From positions 25,682 to 89,681 of the forward strand of contig JALHPF010000026.1 in NCBI GenBank assembly GCA_022842595.1: a stretch of DNA of 64,000 nt, given 5' to 3'. The notes beneath the pieces are model-generated. The model had not been told where the DNA came from and made no database searches. It saw only the letters and a list, made by a program, of their open reading frames with translations. Each line of letters begins with the position of its first letter. The stretch's first letter is position 1. The position numbers and the translations under genes were made by a program. Of the stretch, positions 24,847 to 33,204 are shown one piece after another. Origin of the DNA: Rubrivivax sp. Lineage in GTDB: Bacteria > Pseudomonadota > Gammaproteobacteria > Burkholderiales > Burkholderiaceae_C.

Positions 24847-26832
24847 GTGCCTGCCGGTCACCACACCCCGGGGCGCAGCGGGCGGCACCAGCGCGCCCGG
24901 CGCGTGTTGCTGGCACCGGTCGTCCTGGCTGCGCTGTTGATGCAGGCGGGCAGCGCCGGCGCCGCGGCCTACACACCGGGCGAAGCCGATCCAGACCCGC
25001 CCACCGGACCGACGGGCCCCGGCCTGCGGCTGGCAGCGCGGCCCGAGGAGCCGCTGGCGGGCAATGGCATCGTCTGGGCGCTTGCGCCCTGGCAATGGCG
25101 TGGCAGTCTGACGCTCGACGCCAGGGCCATCCAGCTCGAGGACGGTCGCCGCACCCGGCTGGGGCTGGCCCTGGGGGACGTCGAATTCGCCAGCCATGTC
25201 TGGCAGCCCTGGTTCATCCAGCTCCGGGCCGGGGTGGGCGTGGTGCTGGGGCGCGACAGCAACAGCGGGGGCGATTCGCCGCCTTCCCGCAACGGCAGCC
25301 ACGCCTTCACCGGTCGGGTCCAGGTCTCGGTGTTCCCGGCCAGCCGCTTCCCCTTTGATCTTCGCGCCGATGTCGGTGACAGCCGGGCCAGCGGTGAGAC
25401 CCTGGTGACCGATTACCGCACGCTGCGGGTGTCGATGAGCCAGAGCTGGCGGCCGGCGATCGGCAACGATCTGTATGCACTGAACGTGGACCACAGCCAG
25501 GTGCGTGGTGGCGATGGCGTCAGCGACTCGCTGACGCTGCTGCGCGTCAGCGGCGTGCGCCAGTGGGGCCGGCACACGCTGGACCTGGGCCTGTCCTGGA
25601 GCACCAATACGCGCACGGACACCGACGACAGCAGCCGCCAGACGTCCTTCACCGCCCGCCATGCCTGGAATCCAGGCAGTGCGATGACCGCCGACACCCT
25701 GGCCAGCTGGAACGAGGTCGAGCTGGCGCTGGGCAGGCAGGGCAGTCGTGTGATGCTGAACAGCGACGTTCGGCAGGTCTCCAGCTTCGCGAGCTGGCAG
25801 CCGCGGCCCGGCGATTGGGGCTGGTCGGACAGCGGTGCCCTGATCGTCACCGGGACCGCGCGCGTGATCGAATCCGGCAGCCGCAGCGATGGGACCGGTG
25901 GTGGCGATGGTGGTGCGGTTCGAGCGCGCGGGGTCAACCTGTCCTTGGGCGCCGCGAAGGAACTGGGTCGCACGCTGCGCCTGTCGGGCGCCTATTCGTA
26001 CGGCCGGCTCGAGGCGGGTTCTGACCGCGGAACCGATCTCATGGCCGTGACCGGGGCGCTGGCATGGACGCCCCAGAACCTGAGCTTCGGCGAATGGCGC
26101 TACGCGCCGTCGGGCTCCCTGAACCTGGGCATCAACGACGCCCCGGACGGGCAAAGGCGGCGGATCGTCGGCGCCCAGGGTTCACACGCGCTCTCACGCA
26201 GCTGGCTGCCCACCGAAGGCCATAGCCTGGCCTTCAACCTTTCGCAGAGCTTCGGCACGCTGCGCGAGACACCCGGCCGGCTGACGTCCACGGCGGTGGC
26301 GCACTCGACCGGCTTGTTCTGGCAGTCGACCAGCGGGGGCAGCAGCCAGAGCTTTGCCAGCCTGTCGTTCAGCGACTCCCGGACGCGGTCGCAGGGCACG
26401 GGCAGCTTCCAGTTCGTGAACCTGCAGCTCAGTCACCGCACGCAGCTGTCGCGCCACGACAGCTGGTCGGCCAACCTCACGGCGCAGGGCTCGCGCAGTA
26501 GTGCCGAGTTGCTGGACGCGTTCGACGGTCTGATGCGTGTCCAGAGCGATGGCTGGCAGCGCTACTACGGCGGTTCGATCAACTACGAGAACCAGCGCAT
26601 GTTCGGCGTGCCCCGCCTGCGCTTCACTGCCGCGCTGTCGGTCAACTCACAGCAGTTCGAGCGCCGTGCGCTGGGCGACATCGACGCCCCGCTGGAGCGC
26701 GTGACCGAGTCTGCCGAAACACGTCTGGACTACAGCATCGGTCGTCTGGAAACCCGCTTGTCCGCCCGCGTCGCCCGTGTCGACGGGCGCACCGTCGCGG
26801 CGCTGCTGGCGCGGGCGCAGCGCCGGTTCTAG
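24847..26832 (+). CDS. large outer-membrane beta-barrel candidate
   Basis: About 661 residues. After a signal segment (VLLAPVVLAALLMQAGSAGAAA) the protein is a long series of amphipathic strands with aromatic girdles and polar turns (for example TLDLGLSWSTNTRTD, TLRLSGAYSYGRLEAGS), ends in RAQRRF with terminal Phe, and has no plug domain. This is typical of a porin of ~20 or more strands. Its place beside multiheme cytochromes and a SurA-like isomerase suggests the barrel of a porin-cytochrome conduit that insulates haems across the outer membrane; sequence similarity to MtrB/PioB was not evident to me. Start is uncertain: GTG 24847 gives a normal signal peptide, GTG 24796 overlaps the previous gene. 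Confidence 0.65.
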   Translation: MPAGHHTPGRSGRHQRARRVLLAPVVLAALLMQAGSAGAAAYTPGEADPDPPTGPTGPGLRLAARPEEPLAGNGIVWALAPWQWRGSLTLDARAIQLEDGRRTRLGLALGDVEFASHVWQPWFIQLRAGVGVVLGRDSNSGGDSPPSRNGSHAFTGRVQVSVFPASRFPFDLRADVGDSRASGETLVTDYRTLRVSMSQSWRPAIGNDLYALNVDHSQVRGGDGVSDSLTLLRVSGVRQWGRHTLDLGLSWSTNTRTDTDDSSRQTSFTARHAWNPGSAMTADTLASWNEVELALGRQGSRVMLNSDVRQVSSFASWQPRPGDWGWSDSGALIVTGTARVIESGSRSDGTGGGDGGAVRARGVNLSLGAAKELGRTLRLSGAYSYGRLEAGSDRGTDLMAVTGALAWTPQNLSFGEWRYAPSGSLNLGINDAPDGQRRRIVGAQGSHALSRSWLPTEGHSLAFNLSQSFGTLRETPGRLTSTAVAHSTGLFWQSTSGGSSQSFASLSFSDSRTRSQGTGSFQFVNLQLSHRTQLSRHDSWSANLTAQGSRSSAELLDAFDGLMRVQSDGWQRYYGGSINYENQRMFGVPRLRFTAALSVNSQQFERRALGDIDAPLERVTESAETRLDYSIGRLETRLSARVARVDGRTVAALLARAQRRF

Positions 26833-26861
26833 CCGACCGCGCCAACCATGGAGAACTTGCC

Positions 26862-27365
26862 TTGACGCCTGCAGCCCGCCCTCGATCTCTGGTGCAGTGC
26901 CTAGCCCGGCTGCGCAAGCCCTTGCTCGCTGCCTGGCTGGCGCTGTCGGCAGGGCTGTGCCTGCTGGCCGCAACACCCGTGCAGGCCGAATACGGCGACG
27001 TCGTCATCAACAACTACTCTGACGCGGCCGGCATGCGCCCGGTGATCTTTCCGCATTGGTTCCACCGCGTGCGCTTCCGCTGCAAGGTGTGCCACGCCGA
27101 TCTGGGATTCCAGTTCAAGGCGGGAGGCAACCAGATCAACATGCTGAAGATCATCGATGGCCAGTTCTGTGGCGCGTGCCACAACGGTGAGCTCGCCTGG
27201 GCGGTCGAGAACTGCAACCTGTGCCATTCGGCCAAGCCTGGCACCGGCACGCATGTGCACGAAAGCACGCTGCAGAAGCTCGCGCCCAGGGCGTCGGCGG
27301 CCCCGCCCGCGTCGACGCCGGCCGCGCCAGCCACTGCACCTGCCGCAGCCGCGGCCAGAAAGTAG
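26862..27365 (+). CDS. triheme c7-type cytochrome (copy A)
   Basis: A 167-residue protein with signal peptide ending TPVQAEYGDVVIN and three CXXCH motifs (CKVCH, CGACH, CNLCH). The first is preceded by IFPHWFHR, with His residues placed as distal ligands, as in c7/c3-type triheme domains (the nanowire-associated c7 triheme family). The C-terminal ~40 residues are an Ala/Pro-rich tail. The TTG start at 26862 is supported by GGAG 9 bases upstream. It is a paralogue of the protein at 30720: EYGDVVIN, RPVIFPHWFHR and CKVCH are shared. Probably periplasmic electron relay. Confidence 0.85.
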   Translation: MTPAARPRSLVQCLARLRKPLLAAWLALSAGLCLLAATPVQAEYGDVVINNYSDAAGMRPVIFPHWFHRVRFRCKVCHADLGFQFKAGGNQINMLKIIDGQFCGACHNGELAWAVENCNLCHSAKPGTGTHVHESTLQKLAPRASAAPPASTPAAPATAPAAAAARK

Positions 27366-27374
27366 GGGCACGCG

Positions 27375-28331
27375 ATGAAGCACCTTGCCCTTCGTTTCGT
27401 TGCCGCCCTGGCGCTGGGCGCCTGGCTGATCGCGCCCGTGTCCGCGCAGGACAAGGCGGCCGGCAAGGCCGTCTACGACAGCGCCTGCGCGGCCTGCCAC
27501 GGCAACGGCATCCTCGGCGCGCCGAAGCCAGGGGACGGGGCCGCGTGGGGCGCACGATTGAAGGTCGGCCTGGACGGCCTGGTCAGGAGCGCTGCCGCAG
27601 GCACCCCCAAGGGCATGCCGCCCCGCGGTGGCCGCAGTGACCTGACCGACTCCCAGCTGCGGGCAGCCATCGAGTACATGGCCGGTGCGGCACTGACTGC
27701 AGCTGCACCAGCCACCGCAAAGCCGCCCGTGACGCCGCCTGCCGCGACCCCAGCCGCGACCCCGCCTGCGATCACGGCCGCCATGACGCGCGCAGCGCCC
27801 ACACCCGCTGCCGGCGCCGACGTCAACGCCTTCAACCGCTTGCTCAAACCGATGGGCAAGGTCAACCGGGCGGCCGTGGACTCGGGCATCCACGATCCCG
27901 CCAACGACATGACCCTGCAGCTGCAGCCTCCCGCCGCGGCTTTCGCCACCCTGCCCAAGAGCATGGCCGGCAATCATGTCGACTGGGTGAAGGCGCTCGA
28001 CTCGAAGGCGGTCACACCGCGCTGGGACCGCGACGACCCGGCGGCCGCGGCCATCGTGATGGACCTGAACATCGTGCGCGAAGTGAAGGGCTCGATGCCC
28101 GATGTGGTCTACCCGCACAAGCAGCACACGGAATGGCTGGACTGCTCGAACTGCCACCCTGCGATCTTCGTTCCGCAGAAAGGGGCCAACCAGATCAGCA
28201 TGGCCAGCATCCTGCTGGGGCAGCAGTGCGGCGTGTGCCACGGCAAGGTCGCGTTCCCGGTGTCCGAATGCCGGCTTTGCCATTCGCGCAAGAAGGCGGT
28301 GGCCACCGTGGCCGGGGAGACCCGGCCGTGA
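27375..28331 (+). CDS. cytochrome c5 / triheme c7 fusion (copy B)
   Basis: A 318-residue tetraheme protein. Residues ~25-105 form a c5-like monoheme domain (SACAACHGNGILGAPK, Met in KGMPPRGG), followed by a Pro/Ala/Thr linker (~110-150) and a C-terminal triheme domain with CSNCH, CGVCH and CRLCH preceded by VVYPHKQHTEWLD. The C-terminal half is homologous to the protein at 30079 (CSNCH, GANxxxMxxIL, CGxCHGxVAFPxxEC). The fusion couples a His/Met haem to bis-His haems, which would bridge potentials. Nine bases separate it from the triheme gene before it; the following GTG overlaps its stop. Confidence 0.87.
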   Translation: MKHLALRFVAALALGAWLIAPVSAQDKAAGKAVYDSACAACHGNGILGAPKPGDGAAWGARLKVGLDGLVRSAAAGTPKGMPPRGGRSDLTDSQLRAAIEYMAGAALTAAAPATAKPPVTPPAATPAATPPAITAAMTRAAPTPAAGADVNAFNRLLKPMGKVNRAAVDSGIHDPANDMTLQLQPPAAAFATLPKSMAGNHVDWVKALDSKAVTPRWDRDDPAAAAIVMDLNIVREVKGSMPDVVYPHKQHTEWLDCSNCHPAIFVPQKGANQISMASILLGQQCGVCHGKVAFPVSECRLCHSRKKAVATVAGETRP

Positions 28332-29206
28332 GTGCTGCAGCCTGCTGGGTGCTGGCCGGCGTGATGCTGGCCGGGGCAGGCGCTGCAGCAGCGGCCGACG
28401 ACGGCACGCTGCGCAGCCAGCTCGAACAGCGGCTGCGGCTCACCGCGCAGCTGCTGGGTGATTCGACCTCGGTCCAACGCATCGCCGGCAGCGGCAATAT
28501 GTCTGCGGTATCGCATCTCGAACAGAGCCGGGTGCACCATGCGCTCGCCCAGGACCTGCTGGCCCGTGGCGAGCTGGCCGAAGCCCGCCGCGCGGCCGAC
28601 GAAGCCTTGCGCCTTCTGGCGGCAGCCCGCAGGTCGGTGCCCGACGCGCCGGCCCGCCAGGCTGCAGCGCGGCAGCGCCATGAGCAGTTGCTGGCGCACA
28701 TCGATCGCATGGTCGAGTCCTGGCGCACCCGGGCATCCCCGGGTGAACTGGACGACGGTGACATGTTCGCCGCGATGGCACTGGTCCACACCGCGCGCGG
28801 CTTCGGCGAGCAGGGCCGCTTTCTGGAAGGGCGCTTGACGCTGGAGACGGCCGAGCGCCATCTGCTGGTGGGGATGAACCGCCTGCTGCACCAGCGCACG
28901 CTGGACTACACCGCGCGTGCAGCCAACCCGCTTGAAGAGTTTCAGATCGAGTTGCAGCGCCATGGCGCGCTGGCCGATCTGGTGCCGTTGGCCATTGCCG
29001 AACTGCGCCCGCGTGCCGAAGCGCTGGCACTCATCGAGCGCCATGCACAAAGCAGCCAGGCCTTGCGCAGCCAGGCCATGCAGCGCTTCCAGGCCGGTGA
29101 GGCGTTGCAGGCCTTGGCTGACATCCGCACAGCACAGTCCTTCGTGCAGCGCGCACTCGGCGCGGCTGGACTGACCGTGCCAGCGGCCACCGGGACATCG
29201 CCATGA
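28328..29206 (+). CDS. exported helical protein (copy C)
   Basis: A 292-residue protein starting at a GTG that overlaps the previous stop (GTGA). Signal peptide (VLAGVMLAGAGAAAAA), then almost wholly alpha-helical, Ala/Leu/Arg/Glu-rich sequence with heptad-like spacing and no cysteine in the mature part. It is a diverged paralogue of the next protein: both open with a LxxRLxxxxxLIxxS/LLxxS helix and continue with a QDLLARGELAEARRAADEAL-like TPR/coiled-coil segment. No family recognised. Sitting between cytochromes in an overlapping operon, it may be a scaffold or assembly factor. Confidence 0.7.
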   Translation: MSAAACWVLAGVMLAGAGAAAAADDGTLRSQLEQRLRLTAQLLGDSTSVQRIAGSGNMSAVSHLEQSRVHHALAQDLLARGELAEARRAADEALRLLAAARRSVPDAPARQAAARQRHEQLLAHIDRMVESWRTRASPGELDDGDMFAAMALVHTARGFGEQGRFLEGRLTLETAERHLLVGMNRLLHQRTLDYTARAANPLEEFQIELQRHGALADLVPLAIAELRPRAEALALIERHAQSSQALRSQAMQRFQAGEALQALADIRTAQSFVQRALGAAGLTVPAATGTSP

Positions 29207-30069
29207 ACCCAGTTCTCCTTCGTCGCGGGCTCATGGTCCTGGTCCTGGCGCTGGCCCTTGCCAGCTCGATGGCGCTGGCACAGGACCGGGAAACCCTGGA
29301 CCGGCGACTGCAGTCGGTGGGCACGCTGATCGAGTCGTCGTCGGCCTCGCGCCAGATCGACACGAGCGGTGTGGCTGCTGCCCGCGAACGGCGCGACACC
29401 GCACGGCTGATCCACCGCGAGGCCGGTGTACTGCTGCTGGCCAACGCACTGCCGCAAGCCGCCAGGCTGCTGGATCAGGCCGCGCGGGAGATGATGGAAG
29501 GGGTCCGGCTCGCCCGGCCCGAGCAGGTGGCCGGCGAAAAGAATCGTCGCGACTTCGACGCCCGCATGGACAGCGCCCGCGCACTGCTGGTGGCGCAGCA
29601 GCGCATCACGGCCGAAAAGCAGGCCGGTGCCGAAGCCCAGGAGGCCACGCGCAGGATCGAGCATCAGCTGGCCCAGGCCGCGGCGCTGGCAGCACAGGGT
29701 CGCCAGGCTGAAGCCAAGGCGATGGTCGATCGCGCCTACCTGACCGCGCGGGTCTCGATCGAAACCCTGCGGCGCGGCGATACCCTGGTCCGGTCACTGC
29801 ACTTCGCCACCCCGCGCGAGGAGTTCGAGTACGAGGTCGACCGCAACGACACCCACCGCATGCTCATCCAGGTGGTGCTGGCCGATCGCAAGGACGGCGT
29901 GATGACGCCGGCGATGCAGGGCTTCGTCGATCGCGCTGCGCTGCTGCGCGCCGAGGCCGAGGCCCAGGCCCGGGGTGGTGACCATGCAGCGGCCATCCGC
30001 ACGCTGGAAGACTCCACGCGCGACCTGGTCCGGGCCATCCGGGCCGGCGGCCTGTATATCCCGGGCTGA
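29203..30069 (+). CDS. exported helical protein (copy C')
   Basis: A 288-residue protein with a clear signal peptide (LVLALALASSMALAQ) and a helical, charged body. Its ATG overlaps the previous stop by 4 bases. The first ~120 residues parallel those of the protein before it, and the centre (RIEHQLAQAAALAAQGRQAE) looks like a TPR-type helical hairpin. A conserved-looking end block (REEFEYEVDRNDTHRMLI, then GLYIPG) is a good handle for homologue searches. No cysteines, so it does not bind c-type haem. Function unknown; the operon suggests a structural or assembly role in the cytochrome system. Confidence 0.7.
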   Translation: MNPVLLRRGLMVLVLALALASSMALAQDRETLDRRLQSVGTLIESSSASRQIDTSGVAAARERRDTARLIHREAGVLLLANALPQAARLLDQAAREMMEGVRLARPEQVAGEKNRRDFDARMDSARALLVAQQRITAEKQAGAEAQEATRRIEHQLAQAAALAAQGRQAEAKAMVDRAYLTARVSIETLRRGDTLVRSLHFATPREEFEYEVDRNDTHRMLIQVVLADRKDGVMTPAMQGFVDRAALLRAEAEAQARGGDHAAAIRTLEDSTRDLVRAIRAGGLYIPG

Positions 30070-30078
30070 ACGTGAGCC

Positions 30079-30723
30079 ATGCCGTGCCGGCCTCTTCCTC
30101 GTCCCCGTCTCCGTCCCGTTCGAAGCGCATGGCCGGCCGCGGCCTGCATGCTGGCTGTCCTGGGGGTGCTGCCGCTGGCGGCGCAGACGGCGGGCGCGCC
30201 GCCGCGGGCAGCGTCAGCGCCCGTGGCGGCCACCGTGCAGCAGCCCGCGTCGAACTGGACCCGGCTGGAAAAGGACGGCCTGCACGACCCGCTGGGACCC
30301 GGCATCGGCCTGTTGCAGCAACCGGGAGACGCGCTGCAGTTCCTGCCGCGCGACACGGCGGGCAACCTCGTGCGCTGGGTGCAGGCGCTGGAACGGGGAT
30401 TCATCGTGCCGCGCAGCAACCTCAGGCCCGAGACCGAGGTGCGCCTGCGCGAGGACGAGCTCATCGTCGCGCGGAACGGTTCGATGCCGGCGGTGAAGTT
30501 TCCGCACCGGGCGCATACCTTGTGGCTGGACTGCAGCAACTGTCACGAGTCGCTCTTCAAGTCGAAGCTGGGCGCCAACGGTCTGCGCATGACGGCCATC
30601 CTCAACGGCGAACAGTGCGGGCTGTGCCATGGCGCCGTGGCCTTTCCGCTGACCGAGTGCAACCGGTGCCACAGCGTGCCGAATGCTGCCTTGCGCGCGC
30701 CGGCGCAGGCGGCGGTGCCGTGA
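30079..30723 (+). CDS. triheme c7-type cytochrome (copy B')
   Basis: A 214-residue exported triheme protein with signal peptide (ACMLAVLGVLPLAAQ), a ~90-residue haem-free N-terminal region and a C-terminal domain with CSNCH, CGLCH and CNRCH. The VKFPHRAHTLWLDCSNCH segment matches the corresponding segment of the fusion protein at 27375, but the c5 domain is absent. The region around residues 80-130 (LGPGIGLLQQPGDAL and following) resembles the pre-haem segment of the fusion protein. The stop overlaps the GTG start of the next gene. Likely electron relay. Confidence 0.85.
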   Translation: MPCRPLPRPRLRPVRSAWPAAACMLAVLGVLPLAAQTAGAPPRAASAPVAATVQQPASNWTRLEKDGLHDPLGPGIGLLQQPGDALQFLPRDTAGNLVRWVQALERGFIVPRSNLRPETEVRLREDELIVARNGSMPAVKFPHRAHTLWLDCSNCHESLFKSKLGANGLRMTAILNGEQCGLCHGAVAFPLTECNRCHSVPNAALRAPAQAAVP

Positions 30724-31109
30724 AGCGCCGCCGCCGCGCCAATCTCGGCGCCTGGCTGCTGGCCCTGGCAGCGACGCTGGCCCACGGGGCGCTGCATGCC
30801 GAGTACGGCGACGTGGTCATCAACAAGCGCTCTGACCGCGAAGGCGTGCGCCCTGTGATCTTTCCGCACTGGTTCCATCGCATCCGGTTCCAGTGCAAGG
30901 TCTGCCACTTCGAACTGGGGTTCAAGATGCGCGCCGGTGCCAACGACGTGCTGATGAACGACATCGTCGACGGCAGGTTCTGCGGCATGTGCCACAACGG
31001 GCAACTGGCCTGGGGGCCCGAACGCTGCGACCTCTGTCATTCGGGCTTGAAGGGCTTGCCCAGCGGCATCGTCGGCGGCGCGCAGACCTCGGGGCCGGGG
31101 CGCTGGTAG
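30720..31109 (+). CDS. triheme c7-type cytochrome (copy A')
   Basis: A 129-residue paralogue of the protein at 26862: signal peptide, EYGDVVIN at the mature N-terminus, VIFPHWFHRIRFQCKVCH, then CGMCH and CDLCH. It lacks the Ala/Pro-rich tail. The GTG start (30720) overlaps the previous stop, in a TGA/GTG arrangement. With the B' gene before it, it mirrors the A-B pair at 26862-28331 but in reversed order. Probably interacts with the same partners as its paralogue. Confidence 0.85.
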   Translation: MKRRRRANLGAWLLALAATLAHGALHAEYGDVVINKRSDREGVRPVIFPHWFHRIRFQCKVCHFELGFKMRAGANDVLMNDIVDGRFCGMCHNGQLAWGPERCDLCHSGLKGLPSGIVGGAQTSGPGRW

Positions 31110-31111
31110 GC

Positions 31112-32131
31112 ATGGCGACGCTCGCCGCTCTCAGCCGCCGCGCCTTCATCGCCACAGGCGTTCAGGCGCTGGCCGGCTGCGCTGACACGCCCGAAGGCGG
31201 TGCCTCGGGCAGCACCGCCACGGCGTCGGCCGGCACCCCGGGCCTGGGGGCGCCGCGCGTGGTGATGGGCGCATTCCTGGCGCCGCCCATGACTTCCACC
31301 GCGCCACCGATGCCACGCTTGCCGCCGCACCTGGGCAGCGGTGCCTTCGTCAAGTTCTTCACGCCTGCCGCGGTAGCGCTGCAAGGGCAGGTGCTGCTCG
31401 TGGCCGACCCGGCAGCGGGCCGCCTGTGGCGCATGGATCTGGCTTTCAACACGCTCATTGGCATTGCGGGTGCACCCGCCGGCCGCATGCCCGGTCCCGG
31501 GGCGGGCGTCGGCCTGGCCCTCGGGCAGGACGAATCCGCGTGGGTGCTAGAACCCGGCTCGTCCAGGGTCCTGCGCTTCGCGCGCGACGGCAGACTGCTG
31601 CAGACCTTCCGCGTGCCCGGCCTTGCCAGCAGCTTCGCACTGGCCGATGGGGGGGCTTCGCTGCTGACGGCAGACGTCACGCCAGCGCAGTGGACAGAGC
31701 AGCGACTGGTGGGTGGCGTCGCGGTGACGGTGCGCCCGCACGGTGCGGATCGCCACGCCGATCAGGGGGCTCGGGTGGGGACGGCCGACGCGATGACCCT
31801 GAGCGGTACCGACGTTCTGCTGCTCGACCGCTCCCGCGGCGCCGTGCACCGCGTGCGACGCGATGGCGAGCTGCTCCAGACCCTGGGTATCGGACTGCTG
31901 GACCAGCCGCGCGCGCTGGTGGCCGACCGCTTGGGTCGCATCTGGGTGGTCGACGGCTTTGCCGGCCGCCTGCACGTCTTGTGGCGCGATGGCCGCACGC
32001 GCACCCTGGAAGCTGCGGCCTTGCGTGTGCAGCAGATCGGTGGACTGGCCGTGGACGATCGCACGCTGGCCCTGAGCGACAGCCTGAGCGGGCAGGTTCT
32101 GCTCTTCCCATTGCCGGGGGCGACATGGTGA
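31112..32131 (+). CDS. propeller-type lipoprotein
   Basis: A 339-residue protein opening with a basic/hydrophobic segment and a lipobox (VQALAGC, Cys ~24). The rest is a beta-propeller with NHL-like blades (QVLLVADPAAGRLWRM, DVLLLDRSRGAVHRV, GRIWVVDGFAGRLHV). The RR pair before the hydrophobic segment could allow Tat export, but the motif is incomplete. The ATG at 31112 is 2 bases after the previous stop, and the 3' end overlaps the next propeller gene. It carries no haem motif. Likely a surface or periplasmic scaffold for the cytochromes. Confidence 0.8.
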   Translation: MATLAALSRRAFIATGVQALAGCADTPEGGASGSTATASAGTPGLGAPRVVMGAFLAPPMTSTAPPMPRLPPHLGSGAFVKFFTPAAVALQGQVLLVADPAAGRLWRMDLAFNTLIGIAGAPAGRMPGPGAGVGLALGQDESAWVLEPGSSRVLRFARDGRLLQTFRVPGLASSFALADGGASLLTADVTPAQWTEQRLVGGVAVTVRPHGADRHADQGARVGTADAMTLSGTDVLLLDRSRGAVHRVRRDGELLQTLGIGLLDQPRALVADRLGRIWVVDGFAGRLHVLWRDGRTRTLEAAALRVQQIGGLAVDDRTLALSDSLSGQVLLFPLPGATW

Positions 32132-33204
32132 TGCGCCGGGCGGGTCTGTGTTGCCTGGCGGCCGTGGCGCTGCTGGCCGCGTGCGCCCAGGTCGAACCGG
32201 TCCGGGGGCGCTTGCACTACGGCATGGACGACGCCCCCGAAGGCGCGCGGCTGCTCTGGCCGGCCCCGCCCGAGGTACCACGATTCATGTACGTGGGCAC
32301 GCTCACGGGCGAGCAGAACTTTCGCCGCGAAGCCCCGACCACGACCCGCTGGCAGGCGCTGGGGCGATGGCTGGCGGGCCTGGACGAACGCAGCCAGTTG
32401 CCCGTGGTGCTGCAGCGGCCCGCTGCCGTGATCGGCGACGACGAAGGTCGCGTCTACGTCAGTGACGCCAGCCGCCAGGCGGTGTTCGTCTTCGACGAAA
32501 AGGCGGGCTCGCTGCAGGTCTGGGAGCAGGCGGAGCCGCTGCTGCGCTTCGTCTCCCCGGTGGGCCTGGCGTTGGCGCCCGGAGGCGGCCTCTACGTCGC
32601 CGATGCCGATCTCGGTGTGGTGCTGCGCCTGGACGCAGCGGGTCGCCCGCAGGCCGTCCTCGGACGGGGTGCGCTGCTGCGGCCCACGGGCCTGGTCCGC
32701 GACGCGCAACGTGGCCTGCTGTTCGTGGCCGACACCATGGCCCACGACGTGAAGGTGTTCGGCGACGATGGCGTGCTGCGGCGCGTGATCGGCCGCCGCG
32801 GTGAAGGCGCCGGTGAGTTCAACTTCCCCACCCATCTGGCCTTGGCGCAGGGTGAGCTCTTCGTCACGGACACCCTCAACAGTCGCGTACAGGTGATCGA
32901 TTCGGCCAGCGGCAAGCCGCTGCGGCAGTTCGGCGCGCGCGGGCTGGTTCTCGGCAATCTGGTCAGGCCCAAGGGCGTGGGCGTGGACGGCGAGGGCAAT
33001 GTCTATGTCGTCGAGTCCTATTTCGACAGCCTGCTGGTGTTCGGTTCCCGCGGCGAATTCCTGCTGCCGATCGGGGGCACCGGTACCGCCACCGGGCGCT
33101 TCTTTCTGCCGTCGGGCGTGTGGGTCGATGCCCGCAACCGCGTGCATGTGGCCGACATGTTCAACGGCCGCATCGTGCTGTTCCAGTTCCTGGGGGGTGG
33201 CTGA
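32125..33204 (+). CDS. NHL-repeat beta-propeller lipoprotein
   Basis: A 359-residue lipoprotein (lipobox VALLAAC, Cys ~20) with six NHL-like blades, including GRVYVSDASRQAV, GLLFVADTMAHDV, GELFVTDTLNSRV and GNVYVVESYFDSL. Its mature N-terminus (PAPPEVPRFMYVGTLTGEQNF) resembles that of the NHL protein at 21322 (PPEPDEPRFFYERTIRS), so the two are paralogues. It overlaps the previous gene by 7 bases and the 11-haem cytochrome gene by 1 base, implying tight coupling to that cytochrome. Confidence 0.85.
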   Translation: MVMRRAGLCCLAAVALLAACAQVEPVRGRLHYGMDDAPEGARLLWPAPPEVPRFMYVGTLTGEQNFRREAPTTTRWQALGRWLAGLDERSQLPVVLQRPAAVIGDDEGRVYVSDASRQAVFVFDEKAGSLQVWEQAEPLLRFVSPVGLALAPGGGLYVADADLGVVLRLDAAGRPQAVLGRGALLRPTGLVRDAQRGLLFVADTMAHDVKVFGDDGVLRRVIGRRGEGAGEFNFPTHLALAQGELFVTDTLNSRVQVIDSASGKPLRQFGARGLVLGNLVRPKGVGVDGEGNVYVVESYFDSLLVFGSRGEFLLPIGGTGTATGRFFLPSGVWVDARNRVHVADMFNGRIVLFQFLGGG

